64,000 bases of DNA, taken from assembly GCA_947846985.1 (NCBI GenBank), contig CANTUZ010000004.1:7492927-7556926 (forward strand). The letters are read 5' to 3'. The DNA is from Fratercula arctica (taxonomy: Eukaryota; Chordata; Aves; Charadriiformes; Alcidae). Each line of letters opens with the position of its first letter. Positions within the stretch are counted from its first letter, which is position 1. Shown here one piece after another: positions 27,291-38,439 of this stretch. Below the pieces are notes generated by a model that did not search any database, was not told the DNA's origin, and was given only the letters and a program-made list of their open reading frames with translations. The position numbers and the translations under genes were made by a program.

Positions 27291-30200
27291 GGGATACCTA
27301 AGTTCCAGGGCCCAGTTTCCACTATATTCATTTTTGGTAAAGAAGATGTAACACCAGCTTGAGAAAATTTCTGTGAAGTTCTTAATCACAAATTTGTTCA
27401 GCAGTTTGTTTTTTTTTTTTCTTCCCCCTTTTAAACTGTTCTTTTATTGGGTCCCTAGTGATCAGGTACATGTGAATGCAATTTCAGCAATGCAAATAAG
27501 TGGAAATCTGAATTCATAGCTTCATTTTCCCCCCAGTAAAAATCTTTTTGATCAGACCACCTTACATTAAAGTCATTGTGTTAGAAATACTTTAGTAATA
27601 AAGTTTTAGGACACTTCACAAGTAAAAATCACTTGACCATAATTCAATATGTGAGAAATCAGTAAATGAAAAAAAGTCACAAGATTTTAAGTTTCTTGAA
27701 AAGACCTGCAGAAGACAGCAAGAAACTTCATCTGTGAGTGATAACAAAGTAGCTCCATCTGCACCAACCTGCTGGGAGATGTGGAAATTCACGCGTCTTC
27801 TGTGATTTGTTAATTTCAGCAATTCACCCAAGCAAAACTCAAAGTACTAGACTAAGGCACACTAAAGGTGAGTTTAGAGCAAGCTTAAAAACATGTTATT
27901 TAAACAGACACGTTCCATCCAAATTCTGTGAAATTGACTCAGGAGCTCTGGTCACAGATGTCTTTCGAATTCTGAGCAATGGCTGCAAAAGAAATCAACT
28001 CTGTAGATAAACTAGGGCTACACTTCTAGTAATGTCCACTTTCTGGGCTGGGAATTGGTCAAACTCTGCTTTCCACCACTAATCCTAACTGTAGCACAAC
28101 ACGTGTGAATTATGTGCCGTCCCCTACTGTCTGAAGGTGTTTAATGTCATCTCCGTTGTCTGAAAGAAATAAATCATAATCATAAAGGTAAATGTCTTTT
28201 CACAGCCTAGTTTGCACAAATTTCAGTATTACCCACGGTTTATATCATAGTCCTCTACGTCCTCATGGCCTTGGGTAACTGATAGCCACCTGTATTCCCA
28301 CCAATTGCTGGAGGTATAAACTCACTACAGCAAAAACAAAACCAATCCCCATTCATAACCGTAGAGAAAGCATTGCAAAATTTGGTTTGTTCTTATTTTG
28401 CCTTTTCTATTCAAATAGGGAAGAATAGCCTAATAGACCTTTTCAATTAAATTCTTTCAGTTTAACACAACATTTCTTCTTTTGGAGTCTGTAACACTCC
28501 TGCCATTTCCTTTATACTTTCTCCTTCACTTTCACCTAAAATTTGAATATGAGGCTTCAGTACTCTCCCTTAACATTTAAGACTGCCTTCTGCTCCAGTA
28601 CTGCATGCACGAGGAGAAAAGTGCCTCAGAAGTGGTGCTGTAAGCAGCATTCTTTCTCTCAGCTGTCAGTGCAGCAACAAATGCACATTTGTACAGATTA
28701 GCCCTTCCAGCTCTTCAAATCTGCAAGATCTGCCCCTGAAAGAATTTTTACGGCATGTTAAAATTACAAACACAGGAACAATTTTTAAGAGAAGACATTC
28801 AGACAGGAGGAGAAAAGTCTTAACTCTCTGGGTCATCACTTGCACTTGTATCATTATGGACACCAGGGTTGCTGAAAACCTATTTAAAAAGCTTTCTTCA
28901 GAAAAAGATTAACTATTTTAATTAATGAACTTTATATTGTTCATAAACTGGCACACTACAAGGCATTAGAAAGTTTTTCTTACTATTTCTAGGGCAATTA
29001 GCACAAACATAGAGTGGTGTAATCTTGTTTAGCACTTATGAAGAGAAGTCTTTCCATTTTAGGCCATGAGTACATAGCTGGAGCAGCCGTTCAAAGCAGA
29101 GCAAAAATTTGACAGTGTCTTTAAAGAAAGATCTTTCTCCTCTTCCACTGAATAAAGAAAATTAAAATAAGGTAAAAAAAAAAAAATCAATGGAACATTG
29201 AGATGAGAGCTTTATGCTGTTACCGTGCCTTTACACAATGCAAAAGGCAATCAGCTAACTGTTAAATCTTCCCAGAACTCATTTCACATTACAACTTTCA
29301 TTTAACAGAAAGCATATATAAACACACCAGACCAGAATACTGAAGTGCTCAGTGATGTCTTAGAAACCATGAAAAATACTAACTTATTTACACATTTTTT
29401 GCATGCTTATTAACTAAAGTTCAATTAACAAATGACCAAAGTATTTGATGGTGGGAAGGGGGTTGTCAAGTTCCTCTTGTTTGTGGACAGTGATTGTATC
29501 ATACAGGCAGCAGCACAAGCTCACAGCACTGCTGTCAACAGCCATCTCCTGGTCCCCTGCCACAGTGCTGAAAACTTATATTCCCAGTACAGCACCTTGT
29601 CTCTAACACCTCATCTCCCTTAAATCTGAAATATGGGAAGGAAGACTATCTACCACAGCTGCTTTTGAGAGCAGGAGATCAAGGTAGGTGGGCAGCAAGA
29701 GAATACATGAAGGCTCCAAAAAAAAAAAAACCACCACCATAAAAAAATCTCTTTGACTGAAGCTCTTGTACTACAACAGAAGTATTTTTAGCGTAATAAT
29801 AGTTCACATCACCACTGCAAAATTTGAGAAGGGAAAGACTAGTACCAGGTGTTGTGTCATATTTTATTTTTCCAGAACAAAACCAAGAACCCTGTATATT
29901 GACCTAAGTATTCAGACAGCCCATCATTAAACCCTGCATTCATAAAAAAGTCTTATCTAAAAAGCTGAGTCTGACTCACAAGTATCTTTTCTATTCCTGT
30001 ATTGCGTTTTTGTCTAAAGAAGTTTACCTAACTCCTGTTCTTTTGAGTAAGGCAATCATGGTTAGAACAGAGGAAGGATTCCAGTTCTTGGAGAGAATTT
30101 GCCTGTACTAAATTAGTATGATTTCCTTGTAATAGACTTTTAAACATAATCCACTTCCAGGATTTTAAAAGACTGCCTAAAGCTAGATGGCCAGTCTGCC

Positions 30201-31124
30201 ATTCCATTTATAGACACTTAATTTCACCCAGTTTCTAGTCGTTAGAACTTGAGAGGGCTTAATACGTCTGAAATTAGGACCTTGACAGCTGCTAGAAGTT
30301 GCATCTTCACTTAGCAACAAACAAAAAAAATCCAGAATTAGTCTTGGTTTAGACTATTTGTTTTAAGACACTACACTGAGAACAATGTAGATGTGCATCC
30401 TGTTTATTCAGCAGGCAAGGACGTAACAGCCGTCAGAACTGGAAGGCTCTTTTACACCAGCATGACAATATGAGCATGCACTACAGTTCAACCTCAGTAC
30501 TTGTTTACCCACTCTTAGTTGGCAGGGAAAACAAAGAAAAAAGAGACAGGATTTTCTTTTTTATACTGCAAACATCATCCAATAAACCCTTAAGTACCAC
30601 ACAAAGTTATGTCACTACACTAAAGAACTTCAGATTAACTAATATTTCAGGAAACTTTTACACTGGCAACACAATCCACTGATGATCTGTTGCTAGAGAC
30701 GCGCCTTATCCTTTCTGGATTTTCCTTCACTGTGACCCAAAGGAATAAAGACCAATATACACATGCTTGTGAAGGCTGTGCTCAAGACATCACATCGTTC
30801 TAAGTGATCTATGGATATACACCCTCACATAACATTAGCACCCTTACAGAAACAAAATTCTCTGTGACATACTGAAGAGACTTTGGTTTGTTAGGGAACA
30901 CTAAGTTAAAAAAATATAAATATTTTCAGCCAGCTTAGACAGCTGACAAACCTTCTAAGGGGCAGAGTGAGCCCTCTTGATAAATTTCTGACCCACTCAA
31001 CACTTTGGAGTACTTATTTTATAAGGAGCAATAAAGATCTGACATAATCTGTACATATTGTGAGAAGTAACATAAGGAGTTAATTGACATTTTCCTACCA
31101 CATACTTTTAGACAAACACAAAAC

Positions 31125-31290
31125 GAATGTGCTGGATCAGACCCAGAGATCCATTAGTCCAGTCTCCTCTTAGACAGAGCACAATATTGGAAGATTTTGC
31201 AAGGGTCCTGTAAGGTCTGTTTCAGGTCTATGAAGGACAACTGCCCTACCTTTACGGCACATGAAAGCCACTGACTCGGTATCTCCACTC
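31125..31290. mobile_element. Possible ancient CR1-like fragment
   Basis: The text GTGCTGGATCAGACCCAGAG with the following GATCCATTAGTCCAGTCTCC resembles a short end-region motif (GATCAGACC...GTCCATCTAGTCCAGT) that recurs in old sauropsid CR1-type repeats. Only this short portion is convincing, so family and orientation are uncertain. Confidence 0.4.
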
Positions 31291-31599
31291 TGAAGTAAGT
31301 TACTTTAAAGTCTTTCCAAAACACTGGTTACAACTGAGGTGTATAAATATACAAATGTAAATAAACTCACTATTAATAATAAATTTTGTTTACAAAGTAA
31401 ATATTTATTTATGTCAGCTATAAGGACAAACTTAGATTTTTCCATGGTAGGTCTGTAAGCTCTGACAGAGATAACAAGCCATGAAACAAACGTGTATTCA
31501 ACAGTCAGACTCTTTGGAAGGAAGATCTAAATAGAAGCCAGCATTTTTTTTTTTATTTGGGTTTATTTTCTATATGTTTTTTTTTAAATTTGTTTTTAC

Positions 31600-32078
31600 C
31601 TTTTAAATGCTTCAGCAGGGTTCCTCTCACATTCCCCGGGTTGCAAGAGACTTTGAATAGCAGGATCTCTTAGTTTGTCCTCATATCCCTGGATCAGTCC
31701 ACTGCGGCAGATTTGTGTAACTAAACCTCTAATAAACCCTCCAACACACAGTGTGTCAGAGTCTTGGGCCCTGCAGAAATGGAAGGCTAGAGCCTGATGA
31801 TGTAAGCCTCTTTGTAGGTTTGCAGGTGAGCTTGGCCACAGTAACTCAGTACAGAGGGCCGTCTTCCCGCTACCGGGCCCTCCTACCAACAATACACCCC
31901 AGGCAGCTCCTTTCCCAGAGACAACACCGGTACTATTCCCAGAATTCGCTACAAGAGATGGTTTGTTGGCAGCACTACTGCTGCAGTTAGCTTTCTCCTG
32001 GAGGCAGTGCTGAAGCTTGTGGAAAACCCACTCCCTACAGTAAAACTGCTTTCCCTGCAGCAAGCTGGTTTGAGCCAT
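31600..32078 (-). CDS. ANKRD50: ANKRD50 first coding exon (N-terminus, 159 codons plus 2 nt)
   Basis: The minus-strand frame opens at ATG 32078-32076 in a strong context (A at -3, G at +4) and begins [20 protein letters not shown], which I recognise as the start of ankyrin repeat domain 50. A Walker A P-loop, GGPGSGKT, lies at residues 66-73. Later landmarks are [10 protein letters not shown] and the ending NPAEAFKR. The exon ends AAAAG|GTAAAA with the donor at 31599, splitting an Arg codon (AG|G) that completes correctly in the exon at 8064-8293. From the family, ANKRD50 pairs a STAND-like NTPase region with a long ankyrin array. It works on endosomes with SNX27, retromer and WASH to return cargo such as GLUT1 to the plasma membrane. 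Compared with the mammalian protein as I remember it, the Ser/Asn-rich stretch at residues 31-56 is the most divergent part. I see no frameshift or internal stop. Confidence 0.96.
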
Positions 32079-32878
32079 TTTATAAAGCTTCTTCTCTTGG
32101 ATTTGTCATAAACAGCAGTACATCTTCAGCATCTCAGGGTAGGGAGACATGCATTCATCTTGCACAGAAAAATCTTCTGCACAGAACTTGACAGAGGTTA
32201 TGGTAATCGGTTAACCTTTCTTGTAAAACTTAACAGCCTTTTCTCAGGAAGGGTGTCACTCCATTTGTGGGCTTTATTGTGATTTGCATAACACAATCAC
32301 AGTTCAGCTGACATCATGAAGCGGTGTCTGATACCAACGCTCAACAATACTTATCATCTGGCTCAAAAGTTCATACAGCTCCATGGCTGCATCTGTAGTT
32401 TACGCACTTGTGTGTGTTCCCAGTATAGAGGGGAGACAATACATCTGGAAAAACTGAGGGAAAGCCAACTTTTCAGTGTATACTAAATGCCTTTCAACTC
32501 TAGGCATTAATCTCTCTGGATATACATCCAGAAAAAGCTGTCCATAATAAAATGTTCCTTCTGGGAATTTTATATAGAAAGTGATTTTTCTTCAGAGTCC
32601 TATATACATACCACAGATGTGGATAAGTACCACTTACTAAAAAACGGTCAGTTTGGACAGCGAGCTTTGCAGACTTCATACATCTGGGCGAGTGTCTGAG
32701 AAGTGCTTCAGATTATGGTTTCTTACGCAGTATAGATGACAGAAAAAAAATACGTTTACAGCTTCTTATTTCAATACATTCGTAAGTGTCTTCTTCAGGA
32801 ACTCCGATTCTTACTGAACCTGTTCTCAGGTATCTTAATCGCAAGATGTCAGAAGAGACAACATCTTCCCCTAGAGCT
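32079..32878 (-). other. ANKRD50: ANKRD50 exon 2, candidate 5' UTR portion
   Basis: Upstream of the ANKRD50 ATG the best minus-strand acceptor is TCTTCTTTATTTCAG followed by AGCTCTAG, placing the exon start at 32878 and giving about 800 nt of 5' UTR in this exon. I counted about 24 ATG triplets on the minus strand between the acceptor and the main start. The nearest begins at 32109 and encodes a 9-codon uORF whose TAA ends one base before the main ATG. Efficient scanning from the cap would be heavily obstructed if the whole interval is in the mRNA. The acceptor is inferred from its consensus only; a closer acceptor or an alternative first exon would remove most of the upstream ATGs. Confidence 0.6.
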
Positions 32879-33856
32879 CTGAAATAAAGAAGACAGCACT
32901 TTTAACCCTACATGCGAGTCATAATTCAGTCAATTGCAAATGCAGGCAACAAAAGAGTAAAGTCAACGGCTTTTATTCTTTATTTTTGCTTATACTATTC
33001 AACTAAACTAATCTAAAAAGCTGTTTTAAAAAATAGGAAGTTGTTATAAGGTAGGATTAGCCACATGTGAAAAAAAAAAATAACAAAAGCCAATAAACAG
33101 ATATGACAGTGGCCTCAAAACCATAGGAGGAATAAGCCTTGCATTTTCTCCTGAGGAGAAGTGAATACACCCCTTCATCTGAGAAACATTCTTCCTAACA
33201 AGGCTCCATCACCCAATTCTCTCTACACCCCGTTTTTCCACTGCTGGCTACAGGGGTTTTGTGGTGGTTTTGTTTTTGAAGTTTATTGTAGAGGGGAGAG
33301 CTGCCGATGGCTCTCCGCACACTTCTTTGTTCCCGGCTGGCCGGCGGCGGGGCGCCCGGCCGCCCCCCGGGTCACGGTTACACACAACACGCCCCCCCCA
33401 CCCCCCGCCGCCCTTGTCACCGCTCCGTCCCCACCGCGAACAAAACCCTTTTATCCCGGGCTGGGGCTTTAACCCCACACTCCGGTTTCTTTCAGCCGAG
33501 ACACACACGGCTCAAAAAGTCACTCCGATCCCTTTGGAGGAAAAAAAAAAAAAAGCCCACCCTGAGCCTAGCGAGCAGCTGGGGCAGCTCCCCCCCCCGC
33601 CCCGTCGCCACCCCCCCGGCGCGGAGCACCCCCGCCATGTCCCCCGCTCCCCTCCCCCAGCACAAACACAAAGATCCCGGGCACCGCACACACACCACGG
33701 TCCCCGCTGCCGGCCCGGCAGCGGACAACAACCCCTGTCAGTCCCCCCACAACGCCCGCCTCAGGTACGGCCGGTAACGGCCCGCCCCGCCGCCAACCGC
33801 CCCAACGGCCGCCAACCGCCGCCGGGCGAGGCGCCTCCCCGCCGCCGCTCGCTCAC
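32879..33856 (-). other. ANKRD50: ANKRD50 intron 1
   Basis: This is an interval of about 980 bp bounded by a GTGAGC donor (33856) and a TTTCAG acceptor (32879-32880) on the minus strand. The right half is still CpG island; the left half is AT-rich, with an A10 run at 33070. I see no gene or mobile element in it. Plus-strand ORFs reaching in from the CpG island are low-complexity Pro/Arg readings of GC-rich DNA. Confidence 0.5.
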
Positions 33857-34110
33857 CTCCGCGGCTGCTCCTCCAGACTCTCCCCGCGGCGACGCGTCCC
33901 TCCTCCTCCTCCTCCTCCTCCTTCTTCCTCTTCCTCCGGGCCCCTGAGGCTCCCGTCCCCGGGCGCCGCCGTGCCAGGGCCGCGGCCGCCCCGCTCCGCC
34001 GCCTCAGCCCCTCTGGAGCGCTCTCCTCACCGCCTCCTTCACCCCCCCTCCCGCCTCCCTCCGCCCGGCCACGCCCCGCGGCCACGCCCCGGCACGCCCC
34101 CCCCTCCGCG
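33857..34110 (-). other. ANKRD50: ANKRD50 non-coding exon 1 (3' boundary firm, 5' end approximate)
   Basis: Within the CpG island the minus strand carries a near-perfect donor, CCGCGGAG|GTGAGC, so the exon would end at 33857. Together with the acceptor at 32879-32880 it defines an intron of about 980 bp. Just upstream of the donor the transcript would contain a (GGA)n purine tract (complement of the TCC run at 33899-33922). There is no TATA box in the surrounding GC-rich DNA, so the start site is probably dispersed and the right-hand boundary given here is only a guess. The exon is non-coding, because the first convincing ORF begins at 32078. Confidence 0.5.
33899..33922. repeat. (TCC)n microsatellite in ANKRD50 exon 1
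   Basis: About eight uninterrupted TCC units are followed by a further pyrimidine-rich stretch to about 33937. On the ANKRD50 transcript strand this reads as (GGA)n, about 40 nt upstream of the exon 1 donor, so it would be 5' UTR sequence. (GGA)n RNA can fold into G-quadruplex-type structures. Confidence 0.85.
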
Positions 34111-34121
34111 GCCACACCCCC
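34069..34121. promoter_or_regulatory. KLF/SP-type CACGCCC/CACACCC motif cluster
   Basis: Inside the CpG island four CACCC-type motifs occur within about 53 bp: CCACGCCCC twice, GCACGCCCC and CCACACCCC, three of them following a GCGGC or CGGC step. SP and KLF zinc-finger proteins bind this class of sequence. The cluster lies 210-265 bp upstream of the exon 1 donor on the ANKRD50 strand, a plausible core-promoter position. Binding is inferred from motif shape only. Confidence 0.5.
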
Positions 34122-34440
34122 TTTCCGCCCGGCATCGGGGGGGGCGAAGTAGTCCTGAGGCGGAGGGAGACGGGCGGCGCGCTCTCCTTCATTCGCACTC
34201 CTCCGCCGTGCCCCCGCCCGCCTTTTCCCCCCTCAGCGCCGGCAGCGGCGGGAGGGCGCCGCCGTCCCGACCCGGCCCTGCAGGGGGCGGCAGCGCGGCT
34301 CCCTCGCCCCAGGGCGGCGGGACGGGGCTGTGGGGAGCCCGGCGGGGCGGGCGGCGGTCCCAGCGGAGTGCCTGAGGCCCGGTTCCCCCGGCCCGGCGTT
34401 ACCCAACCGGCCCCAGCCCCGCTGGAGCGCAGCAAAAGTT

Positions 34441-37400
34441 AGAAAAATAAAAGGATTTCTGGCTGGAGACAAACCAGACGTTCTTTCAGCCTCTCGATGC
34501 CTCACTGCTGAGTCCAACCCTGGTGTAAAACGGTGCCTGCTGGCCCTCTAATGCGAGACCTGATACTACTGTTTTTTTCTTAACCAAGCGCAGGCCTAAT
34601 AGCTTTTTTTTCCCCCCTTTTACCACACCATTGCCTTTTCTCATTTTGCCCTCAACTGGCCCATTTCAGACAGAATTCCATCGCTCCGACGGGGGACGCG
34701 CAGCCTCACAGAATACGTGCAGCAATTTTTAAAGTGTTTTTTCCCCCTCCGCTTTGTTTCTGGTGATACGAAGCCAAAAATCATTTTTCTGAGGGACTTC
34801 GCCACAGCCAGGGCCCAGCCAGAGGGACGAGGAGCAGCACCTGCATCTTAAAACTCCTAAATATCATGACCCTGGCGCTTTACAGTTTGTGGATCACCAC
34901 AAACCACTGAAAACATTGACCTTAACATGGAAGAAAATAGGGTAGAATTTGCTCCTGGACACCTTCGGGTGCACCCATGAGAAGAAAGAGAAAGCTCTGC
35001 TTCATTTTGGCAGCGCGATAAGCAAGGAAGGGAAGGATTTTCATGAAAATGTGCTCCCCTCGGAGCCAACTGCATTATTTATGATAAGGCACTTTTCCCA
35101 TTAGCTGTTGGATCAAGGTCTTTATGATTACTAAATAGTGCCTTCATTTTAGCACGGCTCTGCATGGTTTCATATACCAGGTAATTAAAGTATTGTGGAA
35201 TACACACTGAATATATCCATATGACACAACGGAGTGATTTAGGGCCCTTCAAGGAGCGTCCTGAGATTCTTTGTGGGAGCGAAATGAAAAATTAAATAAA
35301 TTCAGTTGGTACACTGAAGGGCTTAGAAAAACAAGTCTGCCTGCTTCAGAAAACCAGTAGAACAAGTTTGAAGAACCTTTGGAAGCAGTGAATTACAAAT
35401 TTGCAAAGCAATTGGGAGTGGGGGAGAAGCAGAAATAAGATTAGTAGTAAGAAAAAGTTGTGTGGTTGTTTTGTGTTGAGAGTTGTTTTTTTTTTCAAGC
35501 TTTCTTACTAGGTTGGGGTTTTTTTAACCATACACTTTAGGCAAATAGTCTTCTCTAGGCTTTTTGTTTTTCTTCCCAACTGCACCACCTTTCCATTTTG
35601 AAATGTTGTGGAAACTCAAAAGGTTTCCAAAACTGATGCTAATACAAGTTCCACGAGACTTTGAACTGTAAAATCTTTTAGGTTTTCTTTTTTTTTTTTT
35701 TTCTATCAGTAATGGAATAGAGATAGATAACATTTAGAGTGATGGGACTGCAGGTCTGGTCAGCTGAGTTGACTAGAGACAAAACAGAGGTTGACAGAGG
35801 GAAAGAAATTGTAAAAAACCCGCAAGAAACAATTGCAGATTCAACATCTTAAGAGACAGATCTTAGGCACAAACATTAGACTGGTAGATGATGCAGGGGA
35901 AAAAAAAAAAAAGAAAATAAAAAAAAGGATAAATTGGGCAATAGTGAGACCCGGGGCAAAGTGTGGCTTCTGCCTTTCTGATGGCCAAGACACAAATGAA
36001 AACCCAATTTACATGAAAAGGTGCTGTCGCGTTTCACAACATCCAATAGGAATATACTGCAGCAGGAGGAATAATAGCATGGCTTGCTAAAATCAGAGAT
36101 ATTTAGATGGAATCACAACAGAGTTCTAGATAATAGGTATAAATATACAAACCTTACCACGCTAATGTATAAATCCTACAACCAAAAAGATGACAATAAT
36201 TTGAATTTAGCATGGGACAGGGGACACAAAATAACTACCCCCCAAAAAGTAACTTCTGGGTCCATCACCTGAGCAAAGCTTCCCTTCAGGATATCACTCC
36301 TACAGCTAAAATGAGTTGTGGGAATGACAAGGGGAAGGAGGAGAGCGGAAGGGAGCGGGGAATAGAAGTAGGAAAAAAATGCGGCAGGCCTAGAATGTAA
36401 TTATACCCTTATCGCTGGTAGGAGTTTTAGTCTTTCTTTCAAAAGAAGGCAAAATATTGCAAGATCCAAAGTATGACCTGCACACTTCTTTCTGCAAGGA
36501 CGTATGTGTGACCTAAAGGTGAAGGTTGGGGGTAGCCTTGCATTGACCCCCCTGAATTACTATTAGGAAGCAAAAGCATATAGACACTTTCAATGATAAA
36601 TCCCCCTTTTTTTTTTAAAAAAAAAAAACCAAACTAAAAAAAGTTCAAAGGGTTAAAAAAAAAGATTGTCATGGAGCAAGAGGCACAGCCGTTTAGGCTG
36701 GGATCTTTCATCTGTACACAAAAAACTAAGACCCTGAAGTCAACCTTCAAAAGCAAGGAAGGCATTTTGTTATCAAGTCTATTTGCGTAGTACCTCCTGT
36801 ATATAACGTGACAGCTTAGATGACATCATCCTAGTGAATTATTATAGCTAAGAGTCAGATATTACTGATACAATTGTGCAATGTTGTAGTTAATGAGACG
36901 GTATCAGGATAAGAACCAAACCTTATTTTGTGGTTTTGTATAACTTAGTTTGACATAGATAGCAAACCAACCGTGATATAATTGGATGCAACCTTGCAGG
37001 CTACAAGACTGACAGATAAGAGCTAAAAGAGACACAAGGGAGATGAAACAGATCAAAATATCCTATCTGAAAAAAAAAAAAAACCCAACCCACTCTCTCT
37101 TCTAGCTTCAGTGGTCTGAAGCTGTAGCAACCTCCCTGCTTAACCTGAGCCACATTGCAGCGCCTGGTTTTAAAATACGATGGGAGGTTTCTGTCGTGCC
37201 TGGTTTTAAGTACGCTTTCTGTATGTACACTATGAAATACTAGTTAAGACTAAGAAAATGAGAAGAAAATTTTCATAAAAACACTGCACAAAAAGTTGTA
37301 ACATTTTGAAGTCTGTGCCGATGCCGACACTGAAAAACAGAGCGCTGTTGTGCTTTCTAAATGACTTGCAGCATCTTTTTCAGAATATTAGGAAAGACTA

Positions 37401-38007
37401 TTATGTGTTTTTTCAGTTATTTTAACAGCTTCAATGTGATGTTATTTGGATGAAAGCAGTTGGTCCTGAAGGGCAAGAGAACATGATTGATTACAATGAG
37501 AAGGGCGGCACGAGGCTGATACTGAAAGTCCATCAAAATCCAAGCTATGATTTGTAAACTTTTGTTTACTTGGTACGTAGTTTGGAGCGTTACTATGAGT
37601 TTGTCTCTTTTGTCTTGCGTGAGTGACTCAGAGCCGCTGTGGGTCCTGTGGTCGGGGCTGCACCCACCATCCAGCCAGTTCGGAGCCGGCTCCGCACGCC
37701 AAGGGAGCAGAGCTGCAGATCCATGCAAGCTTTGGTAAAGCTTTTGGTAGGGAGTGATTCACATCCCAAAATAAGTGTTTTGCAAAGGTGGGCCTGAGGC
37801 GTGATTATCTACTTAAACATGCAGTAGTCATTTTGACTGCTTTTCTAACTGTTAGTTACTGATTTTCATGCATAATTACATATTAATTCAGATACTTTCA
37901 TTCTCTGACAGGTAAAATTAGTGAAGTTGATGGTAAATAAAGATAGTGTAGACTTAGTATAAGAACATTATCATAAAAATTTTATAATTTCCTAGGCAAA
38001 TAGTGGA
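34441..38007. other. Gene-less interval right of the CpG island
   Basis: This is AT-rich sequence with no supported gene. It contains poly(T) and poly(A) runs (for example 35690-35702) and a T10-A12 palindromic junction at 36607-36628. ORFs here are all under about 105 codons, without recognisable domains. A divergent non-coding transcript from the CpG island could begin at the left end, but no splice pattern stands out. Confidence 0.6.
36607..36628. repeat. T10-A12 palindromic junction
   Basis: Ten T residues are followed directly by twelve A residues, giving a 20-bp perfect palindrome of pure A/T. Such junctions are flexible and slippage-prone. Confidence 0.9.
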
Positions 38008-38386
38008 AGTTGGGGTTGTTCAGCCTGGAGAAAAGAAGGCTCCAGGGAGACCTTATAGCAGCTTTCCAGTATCTGAAGGGGGCCTACAAGAAAGATGGAG
38101 AGGGACTTTTTACAAGGGATTGGATGAGGGGTAACGGCTTCAAACTGGAAGAGGGTAGATTCAGATTAGATATTAGGAAGAAGTTTTTCACTATGAGGGT
38201 GGTGAGACACTGCAACAGGTTGCCCAGGGAAGTTCTTGAGGTCCCATCCCTGGAGGTGTTCAAGGCCAGGCTGGATGGGTCTTTGAGCAGCCTGGTCTAG
38301 TGGGAGGTGTCCCTCCCCAGGGCAGAGGGATTGGAACTGGATGATCTTTAAGGTCCCTTCCAACCTAAACCATTCTGTGAAGTCTT
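38008..38386 (+). mobile_element. CR1 LINE 3' fragment (sense)
   Basis: The plus strand reads GGGGTTGTTCAGCCTGGAGA at 38013, then GGCTTCAAACTGGAAGAGGG, GTTGCCCAGGGAAG, GGTGTTCAAGGCCAGGCTGG and GGTCCCTTCCAACC, ending in the AACCATTCTGTGA tail typical of CR1. It is 5' truncated, as most CR1 copies are, and moderately diverged. A 96-codon ORF across it (38010-38300) is a reading of CR1 3' sequence and not a gene. Confidence 0.95.
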
Positions 38387-38439
38387 ATGGCAAGGCATTT
38401 TTCTGATACTGATGTTTCAGGTCTCCTTTCCAAAGTCTA

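Larger units (their letters stand above)
8294..31599 (-). other. ANKRD50: ANKRD50 intron 2 (23.3 kb)
   Basis: This intron is bounded by the GTAAAA donor at 31599 and the TTTCTTACAG acceptor ending at 8294 on the minus strand, and the phases of the two exons match. It contains no second gene that I can support. Contents worth noting are ancient CR1 copies near 10.6, 16.8 and 24.9 kb, a CR1-like fragment near 31.1 kb, a GC-rich tandem repeat at 13.06-13.19 kb, an inverted-repeat cluster at 10.92-11.07 kb, a G-rich run at 26.68 kb and several homopolymer tracts. All ORFs inside are short and look random. Confidence 0.93.
33290..34440. promoter_or_regulatory. ANKRD50: CpG-island promoter of ANKRD50
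   Basis: This is the only long stretch of high GC with abundant CpG in the window; the DNA on both sides is AT-rich. It sits over the predicted non-coding first exon of ANKRD50, as expected for a widely expressed vertebrate gene. It contains many GC-box and KLF-type motifs, several C runs and a TCC repeat. No TATA box is apparent. Such islands often also start antisense transcripts, here running right from about 34.2 kb, but I see no coding ORF that would require one. Confidence 0.88.

Noticed and set aside
31751..31990. 79-codon plus-strand ORF
   Set aside because: It is an antisense shadow of the ANKRD50 first coding exon.
33261..33947. 228-codon plus-strand ORF across the CpG island
   Set aside because: It is a Pro/Arg/Ala-rich low-complexity reading of GC-rich DNA ending in a Leu run from the TCC repeat. 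It overlaps the ANKRD50 promoter in antisense and no domain is recognisable.
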